From Pandoraea eparura (GTDB lineage Bacteria > Pseudomonadota > Gammaproteobacteria > Burkholderiales > Burkholderiaceae), in the NCBI RefSeq assembly GCF_902459725.1, contig NZ_CABPSH010000016.1, forward strand, positions 1 to 64,000: 64,000 nucleotides of DNA, read 5' to 3'. How positions within the stretch are numbered: position 1 is the first letter of the stretch; each line of letters opens with the position of its first letter. The translations under genes and the position numbers were made by a program. This document shows, piece after piece, positions 17,721 through 27,625 of the stretch. The notes under the pieces were generated by a model. That model was given only the letters and a program-made list of their open reading frames with translations. It made no database searches and was not told the DNA's origin.

Positions 17721-19010
17721 ATGCATGTGTGCGTGCTCGGCGGCGGTGTCGTCGGAGTTACTACCGCCTACCTCTTGGCCTGTGATGGGCACAGCGTTAC
17801 CGTCATCGAACAGCACTCTGAGGCGGGGGCTGAGACGAGCTACGCCAATGGCGGACAGCTTAGCTACAGCTATGTCGCACCGCTGGCGGGACCTTCTGTC
17901 ATTTCGCACCTTCCGGGCTGGCTTCTGAGCAAGCAAGCGCCATTGCGCTTCAAGCCGAGCTTGGATCCCGCGCAATGGGCGTGGTGCATTGAGTTTCTGC
18001 GTAATTGCACGGCAAGCCGCAGCCAGCAGACCACCGTAGAGCTGCTTAGACTCGGCGCGTACAGCAAAGCGGTCATGCAGAATCTTATGCGGGAAGAGTC
18101 GCTCGACTTCGCATTCTCTCGGAGTGGAAAGCTTGTGGTGTATCGAGACCGGCAGGCGTTTGCGGGTGCCAAGCGTTTGATGGACTTTCAAGCGCAGTTT
18201 GGTACGCAGCAAATCGCCCTCGATGCAGCAGCGTGCGTTGACACTGAGCCAGCTTTGCATGCTGTGCGAAGCAGTCTTGTCGGCGGTATCTTCACCGCCT
18301 CAGAGGAGACGGGGGACTGCTACCAGTTTACGCAGGGGCTTGCCCGAGTTGCTGCACAGAAGTTCGGTGTTCAGTTTCTGTACGGCGTCGAGCTAAAGGG
18401 ACTCCGACGTGAGGGGGAACAGATCGTCGCTGCGACAACCTCGCGAGGGGATGTGGTCGCCGACGCGTATGTCGTCGCGTTGGGAAATTCCAGTCCGAGT
18501 TTGCTGAAGCCGTTGGGGATTCGCTTGCCTATGTATCCGCTGAAGGGATACAGCCTGACCGTTCCCACCGGGAAACAACATGCCACACCGCACATCAGCG
18601 TGACGGATCTGCACCACAAGATCGTTTATGCCAAGCTGGGAGATTGCGTTCGAATTGCCGGCATGGTCGACATGACACCAGCGGGATCGCGGGAAGATGC
18701 CGCGCGCATCAGATTGTTGCAGTCCCAAGCACAGGCGACCATGCCCGAAGCGGGTGATTACAGTGCAACGCAAATTTGGACAGGAGCTCGCCCCACGACC
18801 CCTGACAGCAAGCCAATACTTGGCTCGACGGGATTCACCAACCTGTGGTTGAACACTGGGCAAGGTTCGTTGGGGTTCACCCTTGCGCCGGCGAGTGCCC
18901 AATTAGTTGTGGACGCGATTTCAGGTAGAAAGCCTGCTCTCGATCTTGAGCCATATGCGCTCAAGGACAGAAATGTTGGGAGGCGATATCCGTTGGACGC
19001 GGCGAACTGA
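17721..19010 (+). CDS. DadA-like FAD-dependent D-amino-acid dehydrogenase
   Basis: Starting at ATG 17721 the product is 429 residues, close to DadA (432). The FAD motif lies at the very N-terminus (MHVCVLGGGVVGVTTAYLLA), which fixes the start; 25 extra upstream residues in frame are unlike the family. The C-terminal block WTGARPTTPDSKPILG and NTGQGSLGFTLAPASA are DadA/DAO-type signatures. Such enzymes oxidise D-amino acids or other secondary amino acids to imino acids and pass electrons to the respiratory chain. No alanine racemase gene is adjacent, and the neighbours suggest a dedicated catabolic role, not the housekeeping alanine pathway. Confidence 0.86.
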   Translation: MHVCVLGGGVVGVTTAYLLACDGHSVTVIEQHSEAGAETSYANGGQLSYSYVAPLAGPSVISHLPGWLLSKQAPLRFKPSLDPAQWAWCIEFLRNCTASRSQQTTVELLRLGAYSKAVMQNLMREESLDFAFSRSGKLVVYRDRQAFAGAKRLMDFQAQFGTQQIALDAAACVDTEPALHAVRSSLVGGIFTASEETGDCYQFTQGLARVAAQKFGVQFLYGVELKGLRREGEQIVAATTSRGDVVADAYVVALGNSSPSLLKPLGIRLPMYPLKGYSLTVPTGKQHATPHISVTDLHHKIVYAKLGDCVRIAGMVDMTPAGSREDAARIRLLQSQAQATMPEAGDYSATQIWTGARPTTPDSKPILGSTGFTNLWLNTGQGSLGFTLAPASAQLVVDAISGRKPALDLEPYALKDRNVGRRYPLDAAN

Positions 19011-19120
19011 CTGCCCCTGTTTGTTGGCACGCGGTGCAAGCCTTTGCTGTGCGGATAAGGCAAGCGCCGCTTCACGCCAGTGTGCAACCGACTCTAGACG
19101 AGGGGCGTGAGAAGTACCCG

Positions 19121-20011
19121 CTACTCCTGCGAGGCTATGCTCAATCGTCGGGAGAGCAAATTAACGAGCACCTTCAGCGCCTGAGTGCCGGCGTCACTAG
19201 CCGGCGTCATGATGCAGACGCCGACCGAAAGTGGTGGCTCGATCAAGGTAAGTTGACTTTTCGCTCCACTGGATTGCGCGGTGTATTCGTCAATGATCGC
19301 AAATCCCACGTCGCTTTCGACGAGCGCGCGTGCCAAGTAATACGTCTTTACTTCCACTGACGCATTACGCTCAATATCGCCGTCGGCATTCAGGGCATCC
19401 TCGACGCGAGAGCCAAGTGGGTCTGCCGTATCGAGACGAATCCAGCGCGCAAGATCGAGCTCATTTAAATGGACCTTCGATCGGCCAATAGGCGGGATGT
19501 CTGGCCCGAAATAGACCGCTCGTGCTCGCCCCAGCTCCTTTACGAAAATGCCGGCAGGCGCCTTCGGTTCGAACGCGATGCCGATATCAATTTCTCGCGC
19601 TAAGAGCAATGCCGAGAGCACTTCATTATTCTCGGTCCGGATGTTGATTGAAACGTCAGGGCATTGTTTAACGAAGGACGCCACAACTTGGGGAATGAGA
19701 CTCAGACCCAAACTCGGGATGCAGCCAATCCGGAGCAGTCCCCCAGGATGGGCGGCCAAGTTGCGGGACAACTGCCGAACGCGCTCCAAACTCGAATGAA
19801 GCTGCTTTGTCTCTTGGAATAGGAGTTCTGCTTCCGGTGTCGGCTTGAGGCCTCCCGGTAGTCGCTTAAAAAGGGCGATTCCGAGACTCTGCTCCGCCTG
19901 AGCGAGCATCTTGCTCGCAGCCGGTTGCGAAATATTTAGCAGCTCGGCAGCGCTCGATAGCGAGCCAGCCTGCATGACCGCGTGGAAAACTTCAATATGA
20001 CGGAGCCGCAT
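19121..20011 (-). CDS. LysR-family transcriptional regulator of the 16.5-23 kb cluster
   Basis: The product from the ATG at 20011 is 296 residues; the frame can be extended 16 codons to a TTG. The N-terminal winged helix reads MRLRHIEVFHAVMQAGSLSS...LNISQPAASKMLAQAEQSLG, and a type-2 periplasmic-binding fold follows (LRIGCIPSLGLSLIPQVVASF). It lies between the DadA-like and M81 genes and points away from both promoter regions that carry TAAC-N5-GTTA. It probably senses the cluster's substrate and activates both. It could be read from the M81 promoter (138-187 bp gap). Confidence 0.9.
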   Translation of the reverse strand: MRLRHIEVFHAVMQAGSLSSAAELLNISQPAASKMLAQAEQSLGIALFKRLPGGLKPTPEAELLFQETKQLHSSLERVRQLSRNLAAHPGGLLRIGCIPSLGLSLIPQVVASFVKQCPDVSINIRTENNEVLSALLLAREIDIGIAFEPKAPAGIFVKELGRARAVYFGPDIPPIGRSKVHLNELDLARWIRLDTADPLGSRVEDALNADGDIERNASVEVKTYYLARALVESDVGFAIIDEYTAQSSGAKSQLTLIEPPLSVGVCIMTPASDAGTQALKVLVNLLSRRLSIASQE

Positions 20012-20197
20012 GCCAGAAGGTGGGTAATGAACTGAAACTACTTCGGCTGTGTTTGGCAACGAGAACGTCTGTAGACGCGGCCGATAGACGGCCCCGTCTC
20101 GGCTCAGTCTAACTCAGATGTGGATGCGGCAGAAGAGCGACTCACGCGATTGCCGTTATCAGCAGCTCGACACCGCGCGGCCGTCCAGAACGGCCGG

Positions 20198-21646
20198 TCA
20201 ACTGTGCGAGATGGGCCACTTCGGCATCACCGCCTTGCAGTACGTTAGGGTCTCGTGCCTAGGAGTCGCTGATCCTGGAGCCCCAACGTACAGTATGCGC
20301 GTCGAAAGTTTCGAAAACGACGCGTAAAAGTGCTGAGCCGATTTAACTACAACAATTCGCTTATCAGCGAGATCACAACCGAGCTGAGCGAAGAGGTCGA
20401 CGTTGATGGCCTGAGTGCGGTTCGAAATCAGGACGCATTCGATACCGTCTGCTTCTATCAGTGCTGCGTCACCGACCGGGAGCGGTTCTCCCGCCTGGCC
20501 AGTTTGCACGTGATTTCTCTGCAAGGCCTTCACTGTCCAAACCGCATCGACTGGGTCGCCCGACAGCGGGCTGATCTTGCCGCCTACCCGTAACGGGAGT
20601 CGCGCTCCGACGCCTGCTTCAAATGCAATTTGCACGGCGATGGGATCCCAGAGCGGTCCAAGCGCGACATCGCTGATTTTTCTTTCAATGAGCCGTCGCA
20701 GAATGAACGTGGAGTCCCCCGCCGCGCCGCTACCGGGGTTGTCCGATCGATCAGCGAAAATCGCTGGGCCGGCGCCTGGCGTGAGGGCGCTGTCAAGCGC
20801 CTCATCGACCGACAAGTAGTTGACCCGAAACTTGTCTCGCAACGATATCAGTTCCTTGGCGAGGCTTCGGGCCAAAGCCTGGGCGCTATTTTCATCACCA
20901 TCCGAATAGACGAGCACCTTGGTGCCCATGGCAGGGACATCCCCAGTGGCGAACCCCTGGATGGCCGAGATAGACAGGATATTGTTGCGGCCCTCAAGGG
21001 CGGAGAGCTTATCGACGAACGCGCGTCCCGGATCACGGGAAGTGTGAATAGGAATAATCATGCCAGTGTCCACGACAGCGGGCACAGGGCGAAATTCGCC
21101 AGCAAACGTTCGCGCACAAAGGTCCACGAGCTCAAAGGCACGCTCCTTAATGTCCGTGTGAGGGTATTCCTTGTACGCAATCAGCAATGTTGCGCTTTCC
21201 ACCATCGCTTCGCTGAGGTGCGCATGCGGGTCGAGCTCAGCACCGATGACAGCCTTCGGTCCAGCGATTTCGCGGATGCGAGTCAGAAGGTCTCCCTCGC
21301 AGTCGTCGTAGCCGTCTGCAACCATGGCGCCGTGAAGACCGAGAAGCACAACATCAACGGGCAACGAGGCGCGCAGGTCGGACAGAACTTGATCCCGAAG
21401 CGCTTCGTATGCGGCTCGGGTTGCCATTCCACCCGGCTGGGCGCCGGCAAATGTACCTTCGAGAACAGTCCAACCTTCCTCCTTTGCTCGCTCGCGCGCA
21501 AGGATCAGTGGTGCACCGTAGCGAGACATTTCACGCGGGTGCTGGCCGGCAGGATAGTAGCCGCCAGCACGGAAAGCATCGAGGCCTGTAGGCAATGGGG
21601 AGAACGTATTAGTCTCCGTTCCGATTCCGGCACAAAACACGCGCAT
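20198..21646 (-). CDS. M81-family (MlrC-like) metallohydrolase
   Basis: The 482-residue protein opens MRVFCAGIGTETNTFSPLPTG and carries GLHGAMVADGYDDCEGDLL and AELDPHAHLSEAM...KEYPHTD, the conserved acidic and His-rich blocks of the M81/DUF1485 family (microcystinase C, MlrC). The family contains zinc-dependent amidohydrolases, but most members sit in small-molecule catabolic operons, not toxin pathways. A GGGAG site lies 10 bases before the ATG. It is divergent from the MFS transporter gene across an operator-bearing region. Likely role: opening an amide or peptide-like bond in the imported substrate. This role is inferred. Confidence 0.88.
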   Translation of the reverse strand: MRVFCAGIGTETNTFSPLPTGLDAFRAGGYYPAGQHPREMSRYGAPLILARERAKEEGWTVLEGTFAGAQPGGMATRAAYEALRDQVLSDLRASLPVDVVLLGLHGAMVADGYDDCEGDLLTRIREIAGPKAVIGAELDPHAHLSEAMVESATLLIAYKEYPHTDIKERAFELVDLCARTFAGEFRPVPAVVDTGMIIPIHTSRDPGRAFVDKLSALEGRNNILSISAIQGFATGDVPAMGTKVLVYSDGDENSAQALARSLAKELISLRDKFRVNYLSVDEALDSALTPGAGPAIFADRSDNPGSGAAGDSTFILRRLIERKISDVALGPLWDPIAVQIAFEAGVGARLPLRVGGKISPLSGDPVDAVWTVKALQRNHVQTGQAGEPLPVGDAALIEADGIECVLISNRTQAINVDLFAQLGCDLADKRIVVVKSAQHFYASFSKLSTRILYVGAPGSATPRHETLTYCKAVMPKWPISHS

Positions 21647-21775
21647 CTCTGAACTCCCATCTCACATGCGGCGAGCGGTTGCTGCCACGTCCATTCGGTA
21701 GGCGCTCAGGCGCCAGCATTCATCGAGTTTGGGCCGGCGGGAAAATTGCGGCAAATGAAAAAATAGCTGCCGGCA

Positions 21776-21836
21776 TAACTTACGGTTATGTATTGATTCT
21801 GTCGCAACTGTGACGGTTTGGCATAACCAACGTCTA
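21776..21836. promoter_or_regulatory. TAAC-N5-GTTA palindrome plus a degenerate copy
   Basis: TAACTTACGGTTA (21776-21788) is a further perfect-arm copy of the palindrome found at 17555 and 17584. TAACCAACGTCTA at 21824-21836 keeps the left arm only. They lie between the divergent M81 and MFS genes, supporting common LysR control. Confidence 0.58.
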
Positions 21837-21947
21837 TATCGCCCAATTTATTTTCATTAGACGTCGATATACGTCAGATTCATATTGTGCCGGAGGACGG
21901 TGCGACGTTGCGCCGCAGATAAGTTGTTGGAACACCGGAGAAGACAA

Positions 21948-23204
21948 ATGAGAGAAGGATTTAGCCGGTCGCAGAAGACCGCCGTCATCGTGAGCTTGTT
22001 CCTCGCGTGGGCTGTCGGGTATGCGGACCGCATTCTCATGAGCGTTGCGCTAGTCCCTATATCGCATGAGTTTGCACTCACGGCTCGAGAGGCCGGGATG
22101 TTGCTCAGTGCATTCTATTTCAGCTACGCCATCATGCAACTGGCAGGCGGGTGGCTCTCAGATCGGCTTGGATCACGGATCGTCGCGGTGGCTTGTGTGG
22201 CGATGTGGTCTATCTTCACGGGCGCGACGAGTCTCGCCTGGTCGTTTGCGTCGCTGCTGGTTATTCGATTCCTGTTCGGCATCGGCGAGGGAAGCTTCTC
22301 TCCGGCAAGCTCGGTGACCATCGCTGAAGTCTTCCCGAAGAAGCAACGCGCACGGGCCAAATCGTTCCTCGTTTCGACGACGTTCCTCGGCAGCGCTGTT
22401 GGCTCCGCCATTATTGCTTCGTCCGTCAACAAACTGGGTTGGCGGGGGGGATTCGATATTCTCGCCATTGTCGGTATCGTCGTGGCGTTCGTGCTTTGGT
22501 TGAGCCTGCGAGGCGGCATGAGTGCTCAACGACAAGCGAATGCCGACCGTCCGCGCATCATTTGGCGGTTGGTTCTTCGTTCGCCGCTCGCCTGGAAGCT
22601 GACCTCAGTATGGTTCTTCACGAGCGCTTTGCATGTTGGTGTGCAGTCATGGATGCCTGCCTATCTGATGACGAACTATCACATCAGCATCAAAGGGGCG
22701 GGTCTCGCGCTTGTCATTCCGAACTTGCTCGCCTTCATTGGCGCGAACCTAGTTGGCTTCTCGCTCGACAAGTTGGGAAAACGTTTTGAGAAGGGGTGTT
22801 TGGTTTTCGGCTCTGCGCTCAGCACGCTGTTCCTCGTGATGATGATTACGACCACCCAAGTGTGGCTCCTCATCACCTTTTGGACGCTCTTTTCGCTGTC
22901 CTTCAACCTCGTGTATGCGACGGTATTTGCCGCACCGCTGCGTCGTGTTCCGGAGCACCTGATCGGTAGCACGTCGGGCTTGATGAATTTCGGTGGGCAG
23001 ATGGCCAACTCGATTTTCCCGGCGACAATGGGCGCACTGATTACCGCATCCGGCGGGGCGTTCTTCTCAGCTTTCTATCTTTTGGTTGGGGTCGGGGTCC
23101 TCTCTGTGGTCGCTGCGTTCTTCTACAAGGTTCCCAACGATAACGGGTCACTCTCCGTGGCAGATGAATTTCCGACCAAGGCCTATCCGCAGAGCAATTC
23201 GTAA
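21948..23204 (+). CDS. MFS transporter of the anion:cation symporter type
   Basis: The ATG at 21948 follows a GGAG site by 7 bases and gives 418 residues with 12 hydrophobic segments. AWAVGYADRILMSVALVPISHEF in helix 1 and GGWLSDRLGSRIV in the 2-3 loop match the ACS family (hexuronate, galactonate, phthalate and other organic anions). It probably imports the substrate handled by the M81, DadA-like and cyclodeaminase-like enzymes. The 21 in-frame codons upstream of the chosen start are basic and unlike the family. Confidence 0.87.
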   Translation: MREGFSRSQKTAVIVSLFLAWAVGYADRILMSVALVPISHEFALTAREAGMLLSAFYFSYAIMQLAGGWLSDRLGSRIVAVACVAMWSIFTGATSLAWSFASLLVIRFLFGIGEGSFSPASSVTIAEVFPKKQRARAKSFLVSTTFLGSAVGSAIIASSVNKLGWRGGFDILAIVGIVVAFVLWLSLRGGMSAQRQANADRPRIIWRLVLRSPLAWKLTSVWFFTSALHVGVQSWMPAYLMTNYHISIKGAGLALVIPNLLAFIGANLVGFSLDKLGKRFEKGCLVFGSALSTLFLVMMITTTQVWLLITFWTLFSLSFNLVYATVFAAPLRRVPEHLIGSTSGLMNFGGQMANSIFPATMGALITASGGAFFSAFYLLVGVGVLSVVAAFFYKVPNDNGSLSVADEFPTKAYPQSNS

Positions 23205-23397
23205 GGAAGATGGCGGCGCCTGACTTTTAGTGCCGCCAGAAAAATGCTGTCGCAGAATTAAAAAATTATTAGTGATGCGAAATAAAAAATAAATACATCT
23301 CATCCGAGAAGGTATGGAGCGACATTTTCCGGCGCCTGTGGTACGAAAAAAACCAGTCAGGTCACTACGCTGTGTACTAAAAACGTTGGGGGCTCTG

Positions 23398-23486
23398 GAG
23401 ACGTCTCAAGTCTCTTTGAGACGTTAAAGCTTCTGTTTATAGGATGTTCGGCGAGGGGGGAGACGTTTTGAGATTACTCGAGACGT
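23398..23486. repeat. Four GAGACGT copies forming two related hairpins
   Basis: GAGACGT occurs at 23398, 23418, 23460 and 23480, that is in two pairs each spaced 20 bp and 62 bp apart. ACGTCTCAA (23401-23409) and TTGAGACGT (23416-23424) form a perfect 9-bp stem; ACGTTTTGAG (23463-23472) and CTCGAGACGT (23477-23486) form a similar one. The array lies between the convergent ends of the MFS gene and mnmE. It may be a double terminator or a protein-binding array. Apart from it, 23205-23490 holds no gene. Confidence 0.55.
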
Positions 23487-23490
23487 GACC

Positions 23491-24885
23491 TTATTTCCCA
23501 ATACAAAACCGGCTGAAAATCACCCCGAGCAGATCGTCCGATGTGAACTCGCCGGTGATCGTGCTGAGCTGCTCCTGCGCGAGGCGCAATTCCTCGGCGA
23601 AGAGATCGAGCGCGCTCGCATTGCGGCGAGCATGTGCGTCCGCCATCTCGATATGGTCGCGCGCCGCGCGCAGTGCCGAGAGATGTCGTTCACGGGCCAG
23701 AAACACCCCTTCGTTGCCCGCCTGCCAACCGGCAATCTTGAGCAGCTCCGCGCGCAGCAGATCGATCCCCTGCCCTCCCTTCGCCGATAACCGCACGCCG
23801 AGCGGCGCCGCGCCCTCTTTCGGCAACACCGTCGCCGGCTCACCCGCCAGATCCGTCTTGTTGTACACACGCACGATCGGCACATGCTTCGGCAACTGCT
23901 TCGCGATGACCTCGTCTTCCGGTGTCATACCGGTGCGCGTATCGAGCAGATGCAGCACCGCGTCCGCCTTCGCAATCTCGTTCCAGCTACGCGCAATGCC
24001 GATGCGCTCCACTTCATCCTCCGTTTCGCGCAAGCCCGCCGTGTCGATGATGTGCAGCGGAATGCCGTCGATCTGAATCGTCTGCTGCACCTTGTCTCGC
24101 GTGGTTCCGGCAATCGGCGTGACGATGGCCAGCTCCGCGCCGGCCAGCGCGTTGAGCAACGACGACTTGCCCACGTTCGGCTGCCCCGCCAACACCACAT
24201 TGATCCCCTCGCGCAGCAACGCCCCCTGCCTCGCTTGCGACAGCACCCGCGCCAGTTGCGAGCGAATCCGCTCGAGTTGACCGAAGGCGTCCGCCGCCTC
24301 CAGAAAATCGATCTCCTCTTCCGGGAAGTCGAGCGTCGCCTCGACCAGCATGCGCAGATGAATCACCAGATCCACCAGCGAATGAATTTCACGCGAGAAC
24401 GCCCCGTCGAGCGACCGGCTTGCCGAGCGCGCCGCCGCCTCGGTGCTCGCTTCGATCAGATCGGCCACGGCCTCCGCTTGCGCAAGATCGAGCTTGTCGT
24501 TCAGAAACGCGCGATGCGTAAATTCTCCAGGCGTCGCCAGGCGCACACCCAGTTCCGCCCCTTCGTCGAGACACCGCTGCAACAGCAATTGCAGCACGAT
24601 CGGTCCGCCATGGCCCTGCAACTCCAGCACGTCCTCGCCCGTGTATGAATTCGGGCCGGGGAAGTACAGCGCGATGCCGCGATCGAGCGCTTCGCCGCTG
24701 GCATCGAGAAACGGCAGATACGACGCATGACGGGGCTTGAGCGGCTGCCCGACCAGACGCGCGATCACGCGCTGCACGGCGTCGCCGCGATGCTTGCCGA
24801 AGGACACCCGCACCACGCCGATGCCGCCGCGTCCGGGGGCGGTGGCAATGGCGGCGATCGGGACGGCGGAGACGGTGGCGCTCAT
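23491..24885 (-). CDS. mnmE: tRNA modification GTPase MnmE
   Basis: The 464-residue protein has the N-terminal tetrahydrofolate-binding domain ([14 protein letters not shown]), the helical domain and the inserted G domain with [12 protein letters not shown] (G1), GTTRD (G2), DTAG (G3) and NKTDL (G4). It ends in FCIGK, the conserved C-terminal Cys motif. With MnmG it installs the cmnm5 group on wobble uridines, the substrate for MnmC encoded earlier in this window. It is the last gene before the yidC-rpmH block on the origin's left side, separated from yidC by a terminator, so it has its own promoter. Confidence 0.98.
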   Translation of the reverse strand: MSATVSAVPIAAIATAPGRGGIGVVRVSFGKHRGDAVQRVIARLVGQPLKPRHASYLPFLDASGEALDRGIALYFPGPNSYTGEDVLELQGHGGPIVLQLLLQRCLDEGAELGVRLATPGEFTHRAFLNDKLDLAQAEAVADLIEASTEAAARSASRSLDGAFSREIHSLVDLVIHLRMLVEATLDFPEEEIDFLEAADAFGQLERIRSQLARVLSQARQGALLREGINVVLAGQPNVGKSSLLNALAGAELAIVTPIAGTTRDKVQQTIQIDGIPLHIIDTAGLRETEDEVERIGIARSWNEIAKADAVLHLLDTRTGMTPEDEVIAKQLPKHVPIVRVYNKTDLAGEPATVLPKEGAAPLGVRLSAKGGQGIDLLRAELLKIAGWQAGNEGVFLARERHLSALRAARDHIEMADAHARRNASALDLFAEELRLAQEQLSTITGEFTSDDLLGVIFSRFCIGK

Positions 24886-24937
24886 GACACGGTTCTTTGA
24901 AAAAGCAGAGGCTTATTTTGACATGCACCAAACAAAA

Positions 24938-24962
24938 CCGCCCGCGAGAGACTCGCGGGCGG
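24938..24962 (-). terminator. Terminator after yidC
   Basis: CCGCCCGCGAG (24938-24948) and CTCGCGGGCGG (24952-24962) form a perfect 11-bp stem with a 3-base loop. On the minus strand it is followed by TTTTGTTTGG, the T-rich tail expected of a rho-independent terminator closing the rpmH-rnpA-yidD-yidC unit. Confidence 0.88.
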
Positions 24963-24994
24963 CTGTGTCATTCAGACGGTCAGACCGGAAAACG

Positions 24995-26659
24995 TCAGGC
25001 CGCCTTCTTTTCCTTCTTGGCGCCGAGCATTCGGTTGATCGACCATTGCTGCGCAATCGACAACGAGTTGTTGACCACGTAGTACAGCACCAGGCCCGAG
25101 GGCAGGAAGAGGAACATGAACGAGAAGATGAGCGGCATGAACATCATCATCTTGGCCTGCATCGGGTCCGGCGGCGTCGGGTTCAAACGCGTCTGGATGA
25201 ACATCGACACGGCCATCAGCACCGGCAGGATGTAATACGGATCCTGCGTCGAGAGGTCATGAATCCAGCCCAACCACGGCGCACCGCGCATTTCCACCGA
25301 CGAGAGCAGCACCCAGTACAAGGAAATGAACACCGGAATCTGGATCACGATCGGAATACAGCCGCCGAACGGATTGACCTTCTCGGTCTTGTACAGCTCC
25401 ATGAGCGCCGCGTTCATCTTCTGCGGATCGCTCTTGTATCGCTCGCGCAGTGCCTGCATCCGCGGCGTGATCTCCTTCATGCGCGCCATCGACTTGTAGC
25501 TCGCGGCCGACAACGGGAAGAACACCAGCTTGATGATCACGGTCACGGCAATGATCGCCCAACCCCAGTTGCCGATCAGCGCATGCAGCTTCGAGAGCAG
25601 CCAGAACAGCGGCTTGGCGAGGATCGTGAAGTAACCGTAGTCCTTCGTCAGCTCCAGGCCCGGCGCAATCTGCTCGAGCATGTGTTCTTCCTGCGGACCG
25701 GCGAACAAACGCGCATCGACCGTCTCGCTGCCACCGGCCGGAATGCTTGCGAGCGCTTCCTTCACGCCGACACGATACAGGCCGTTGTCGAGCTTGCCGA
25801 TGTAGTTGTCGCGCTTGGCGCCTTCCTTCGGAATCCAGGCCGTGGCGAAGTAATGCTGCACCATGCCGATCCAGCCATCGCTCGACTGCTTGACGTACTT
25901 CGCCTTGTCCTTGTCGATGTCGCTGAACGTGATCTTCTGGAACTTCTCGTCGCTGCTGTAGACCGTCGGGCCCGTGAACGTGTGCGAGAACTTCGCGCCG
26001 CTGATCTCACGGCCGTCGCGCACCAGTTCCATGTAAAGCGTGGGCTGGATGGCAGCGTCGGACTTGTTGACGATCGTGTTCGACACGTCGATTACGTAGC
26101 TGCCGCGATGGAACGTGTAAGCACGCACCAACTGCAGGCCGCCCTTGACCGGCGATTCGAACTTCACGGTCAGCGTGTCGCCCGTCATCGTGGTCGGGCC
26201 CGGCACCTGCGTGAAGATGTCGTTGTGGTTCGGGAAGTCGCCGCCGATCAGACCCGAGCGAGCGTAGTACTGCTGGCTCGGCGTGTTGTCGAACAGCACC
26301 ACGTGCTTGTCGGCTTCCGTGGCGTCGGGCCATTGCTTGAGCGCCAGGAACGACACGGTGCCGCCCTGGGTGCTGATGCTGGCGTCGTAGACGTCGGTCG
26401 TGATGTGAACCTGCTGTGCAGCCGCGGCGGCCGGCGTGGTTCCAGGGGCGTTGCCCGGAGCGCTACCCGCGGCGGCCGCGTTGGCACCTTGCGGCAGGTC
26501 GTTGGCCGGCGTCGGACTTCCGCCCTTGGCTGCCGGGGTGGAGACCTCGGGCGTCGGGAAGAACAGCGACGAATGGCCATTGGCGCGTTGCCAGTTGTCG
26601 AAAAGCATCACGACAGACAGCGCGAAAATAACCCAGAGTACGGTGCGTTTGATGTCCAT
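24995..26659 (-). CDS. yidC: Membrane protein insertase YidC
   Basis: The 554-residue protein has the Gram-negative layout: an N-terminal transmembrane anchor ([19 protein letters not shown]), a variable Ala/Pro/Gly-rich linker, a large periplasmic beta domain (about 90-330), then five conserved helices with [20 protein letters not shown] and the cytoplasmic helical hairpin. It inserts membrane proteins alone or with SecYEG. It ends in a basic tail (GAKKEKKAA) that can contact the ribosome. The gene begins 24 bp after yidD in the standard rpmH-rnpA-yidD-yidC order. Confidence 0.98.
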   Translation of the reverse strand: MDIKRTVLWVIFALSVVMLFDNWQRANGHSSLFFPTPEVSTPAAKGGSPTPANDLPQGANAAAAGSAPGNAPGTTPAAAAAQQVHITTDVYDASISTQGGTVSFLALKQWPDATEADKHVVLFDNTPSQQYYARSGLIGGDFPNHNDIFTQVPGPTTMTGDTLTVKFESPVKGGLQLVRAYTFHRGSYVIDVSNTIVNKSDAAIQPTLYMELVRDGREISGAKFSHTFTGPTVYSSDEKFQKITFSDIDKDKAKYVKQSSDGWIGMVQHYFATAWIPKEGAKRDNYIGKLDNGLYRVGVKEALASIPAGGSETVDARLFAGPQEEHMLEQIAPGLELTKDYGYFTILAKPLFWLLSKLHALIGNWGWAIIAVTVIIKLVFFPLSAASYKSMARMKEITPRMQALRERYKSDPQKMNAALMELYKTEKVNPFGGCIPIVIQIPVFISLYWVLLSSVEMRGAPWLGWIHDLSTQDPYYILPVLMAVSMFIQTRLNPTPPDPMQAKMMMFMPLIFSFMFLFLPSGLVLYYVVNNSLSIAQQWSINRMLGAKKEKKAA

Positions 26660-26683
26660 GCGGTAACTCGTGGTGGACGAAAC

Positions 26684-27043
26684 TCAGGAATGGCCCGGCG
26701 CGCGGCGCGTGACTGCCGATGCGGCCGCAGGCCCGGACGAGACCGTCTGCCTGGCTCGCGACGTGCCGCTTCCGGCGGCCGTATCGGCGGCGCTTTGGTC
26801 GGTGTTATCGGGAGCGTGACAGACGTGTCGAGCCGGCGGTACGGGATCGACACCGCCGGGGTGAAACGGATGACAGCGACATAGACGCCGGGCCGCGAGA
26901 TAAGTGCCGTAACCGGCACCGTGTTCGACGATGGCCTCGCGCGCGTAGTCGGAGCAGCTCGGATAGAAGCGGCAACGGTCCCCCAGCCAGGGACTGATCA
27001 CCAGCTTGTAACCGCGCAGGAGCAACAACAGCACGCTTCGCAT
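26684..27043 (-). CDS. yidD: Membrane protein insertion efficiency factor YidD, with a long tail
   Basis: The first about 70 residues are the conserved YidD domain: [25 protein letters not shown] and a Cys-rich [15 protein letters not shown]. The protein then continues for about 50 Ala/Ser/Thr-rich residues, making 119 against the usual 70-90. YidD is a membrane-associated helper of YidC-dependent insertion. The gene begins 14 bp after the rnpA stop. The tail looks disordered and may be dispensable. Confidence 0.95.
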   Translation of the reverse strand: MRSVLLLLLRGYKLVISPWLGDRCRFYPSCSDYAREAIVEHGAGYGTYLAARRLCRCHPFHPGGVDPVPPARHVCHAPDNTDQSAADTAAGSGTSRARQTVSSGPAAASAVTRRAPGHS

Positions 27044-27057
27044 CTCGATTCCGCCTG

Positions 27058-27564
27058 TCAGTCCGGCCGAGGTGGCCGGGTGGGCGGCGCATGCCCGGGG
27101 TCGGGCGCTACCGTGTAGGACTCACTACCTTCCGTCTTGGCGTCGGCCGTGCGGCGCTTGCGGGCGGCCTTTTCTGCCGCGTCGAAGAGCTGCGCGAATT
27201 CCGCCTGGCACAGTGTGTTCAACACTGGCGCGGCCGCCGCCGTGTACGTGCCCTTGTCGAAGCGACGCGTCAGTCGGAGCACGAAGTCCCAGCCGGCCAG
27301 CGCGGCACGGCGCTGACGGAACATCTCGCGCGCCTGACGCTTGATCAGGTTGCGCGTGACCGCGCGGGGCGCGTGCTTCTTACCGACGACAATGCCGATG
27401 CGGCCCTCATGAGGCGTGGCATCGGTATCGACAGGGGCGTCCGGCGCGGTTTCGCGCCAGCGCATGTACAAGACGAAATGCGCGCTGCGCCGCAACGGAC
27501 GCAAACTAAAAACGGATGAAAACTCATCCGTTTTGAGAAGTCGCGCAGCTTTGGGAAACCCCAT
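27058..27564 (-). CDS. rnpA: Ribonuclease P protein component
   Basis: From the ATG at 27564 ([19 protein letters not shown]) the product is 168 residues; the frame extends upstream to 27687, but that part overlaps rpmH on the same strand and is unlike RnpA. The basic signature [15 protein letters not shown]-type helix is visible ([16 protein letters not shown]), which contacts the catalytic RNA. RnpA helps the P RNA remove 5' leaders from pre-tRNA. A Lys/Arg-then-Pro-rich tail of about 40 residues extends beyond the usual length of about 120. Confidence 0.95.
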   Translation of the reverse strand: MGFPKAARLLKTDEFSSVFSLRPLRRSAHFVLYMRWRETAPDAPVDTDATPHEGRIGIVVGKKHAPRAVTRNLIKRQAREMFRQRRAALAGWDFVLRLTRRFDKGTYTAAAAPVLNTLCQAEFAQLFDAAEKAARKRRTADAKTEGSESYTVAPDPGHAPPTRPPRPD

Positions 27565-27625
27565 TGCCGGGACTTCGCGCCTTGCGGATTTGACGCGCAA
27601 ACCGCGGTACGACCGAGAACCGCGA

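Noticed and set aside
24737-26884. 715-codon plus-strand frame opposite yidC
   Set aside because: Antisense shadow of yidC and mnmE with His/Arg/Val-rich composition.
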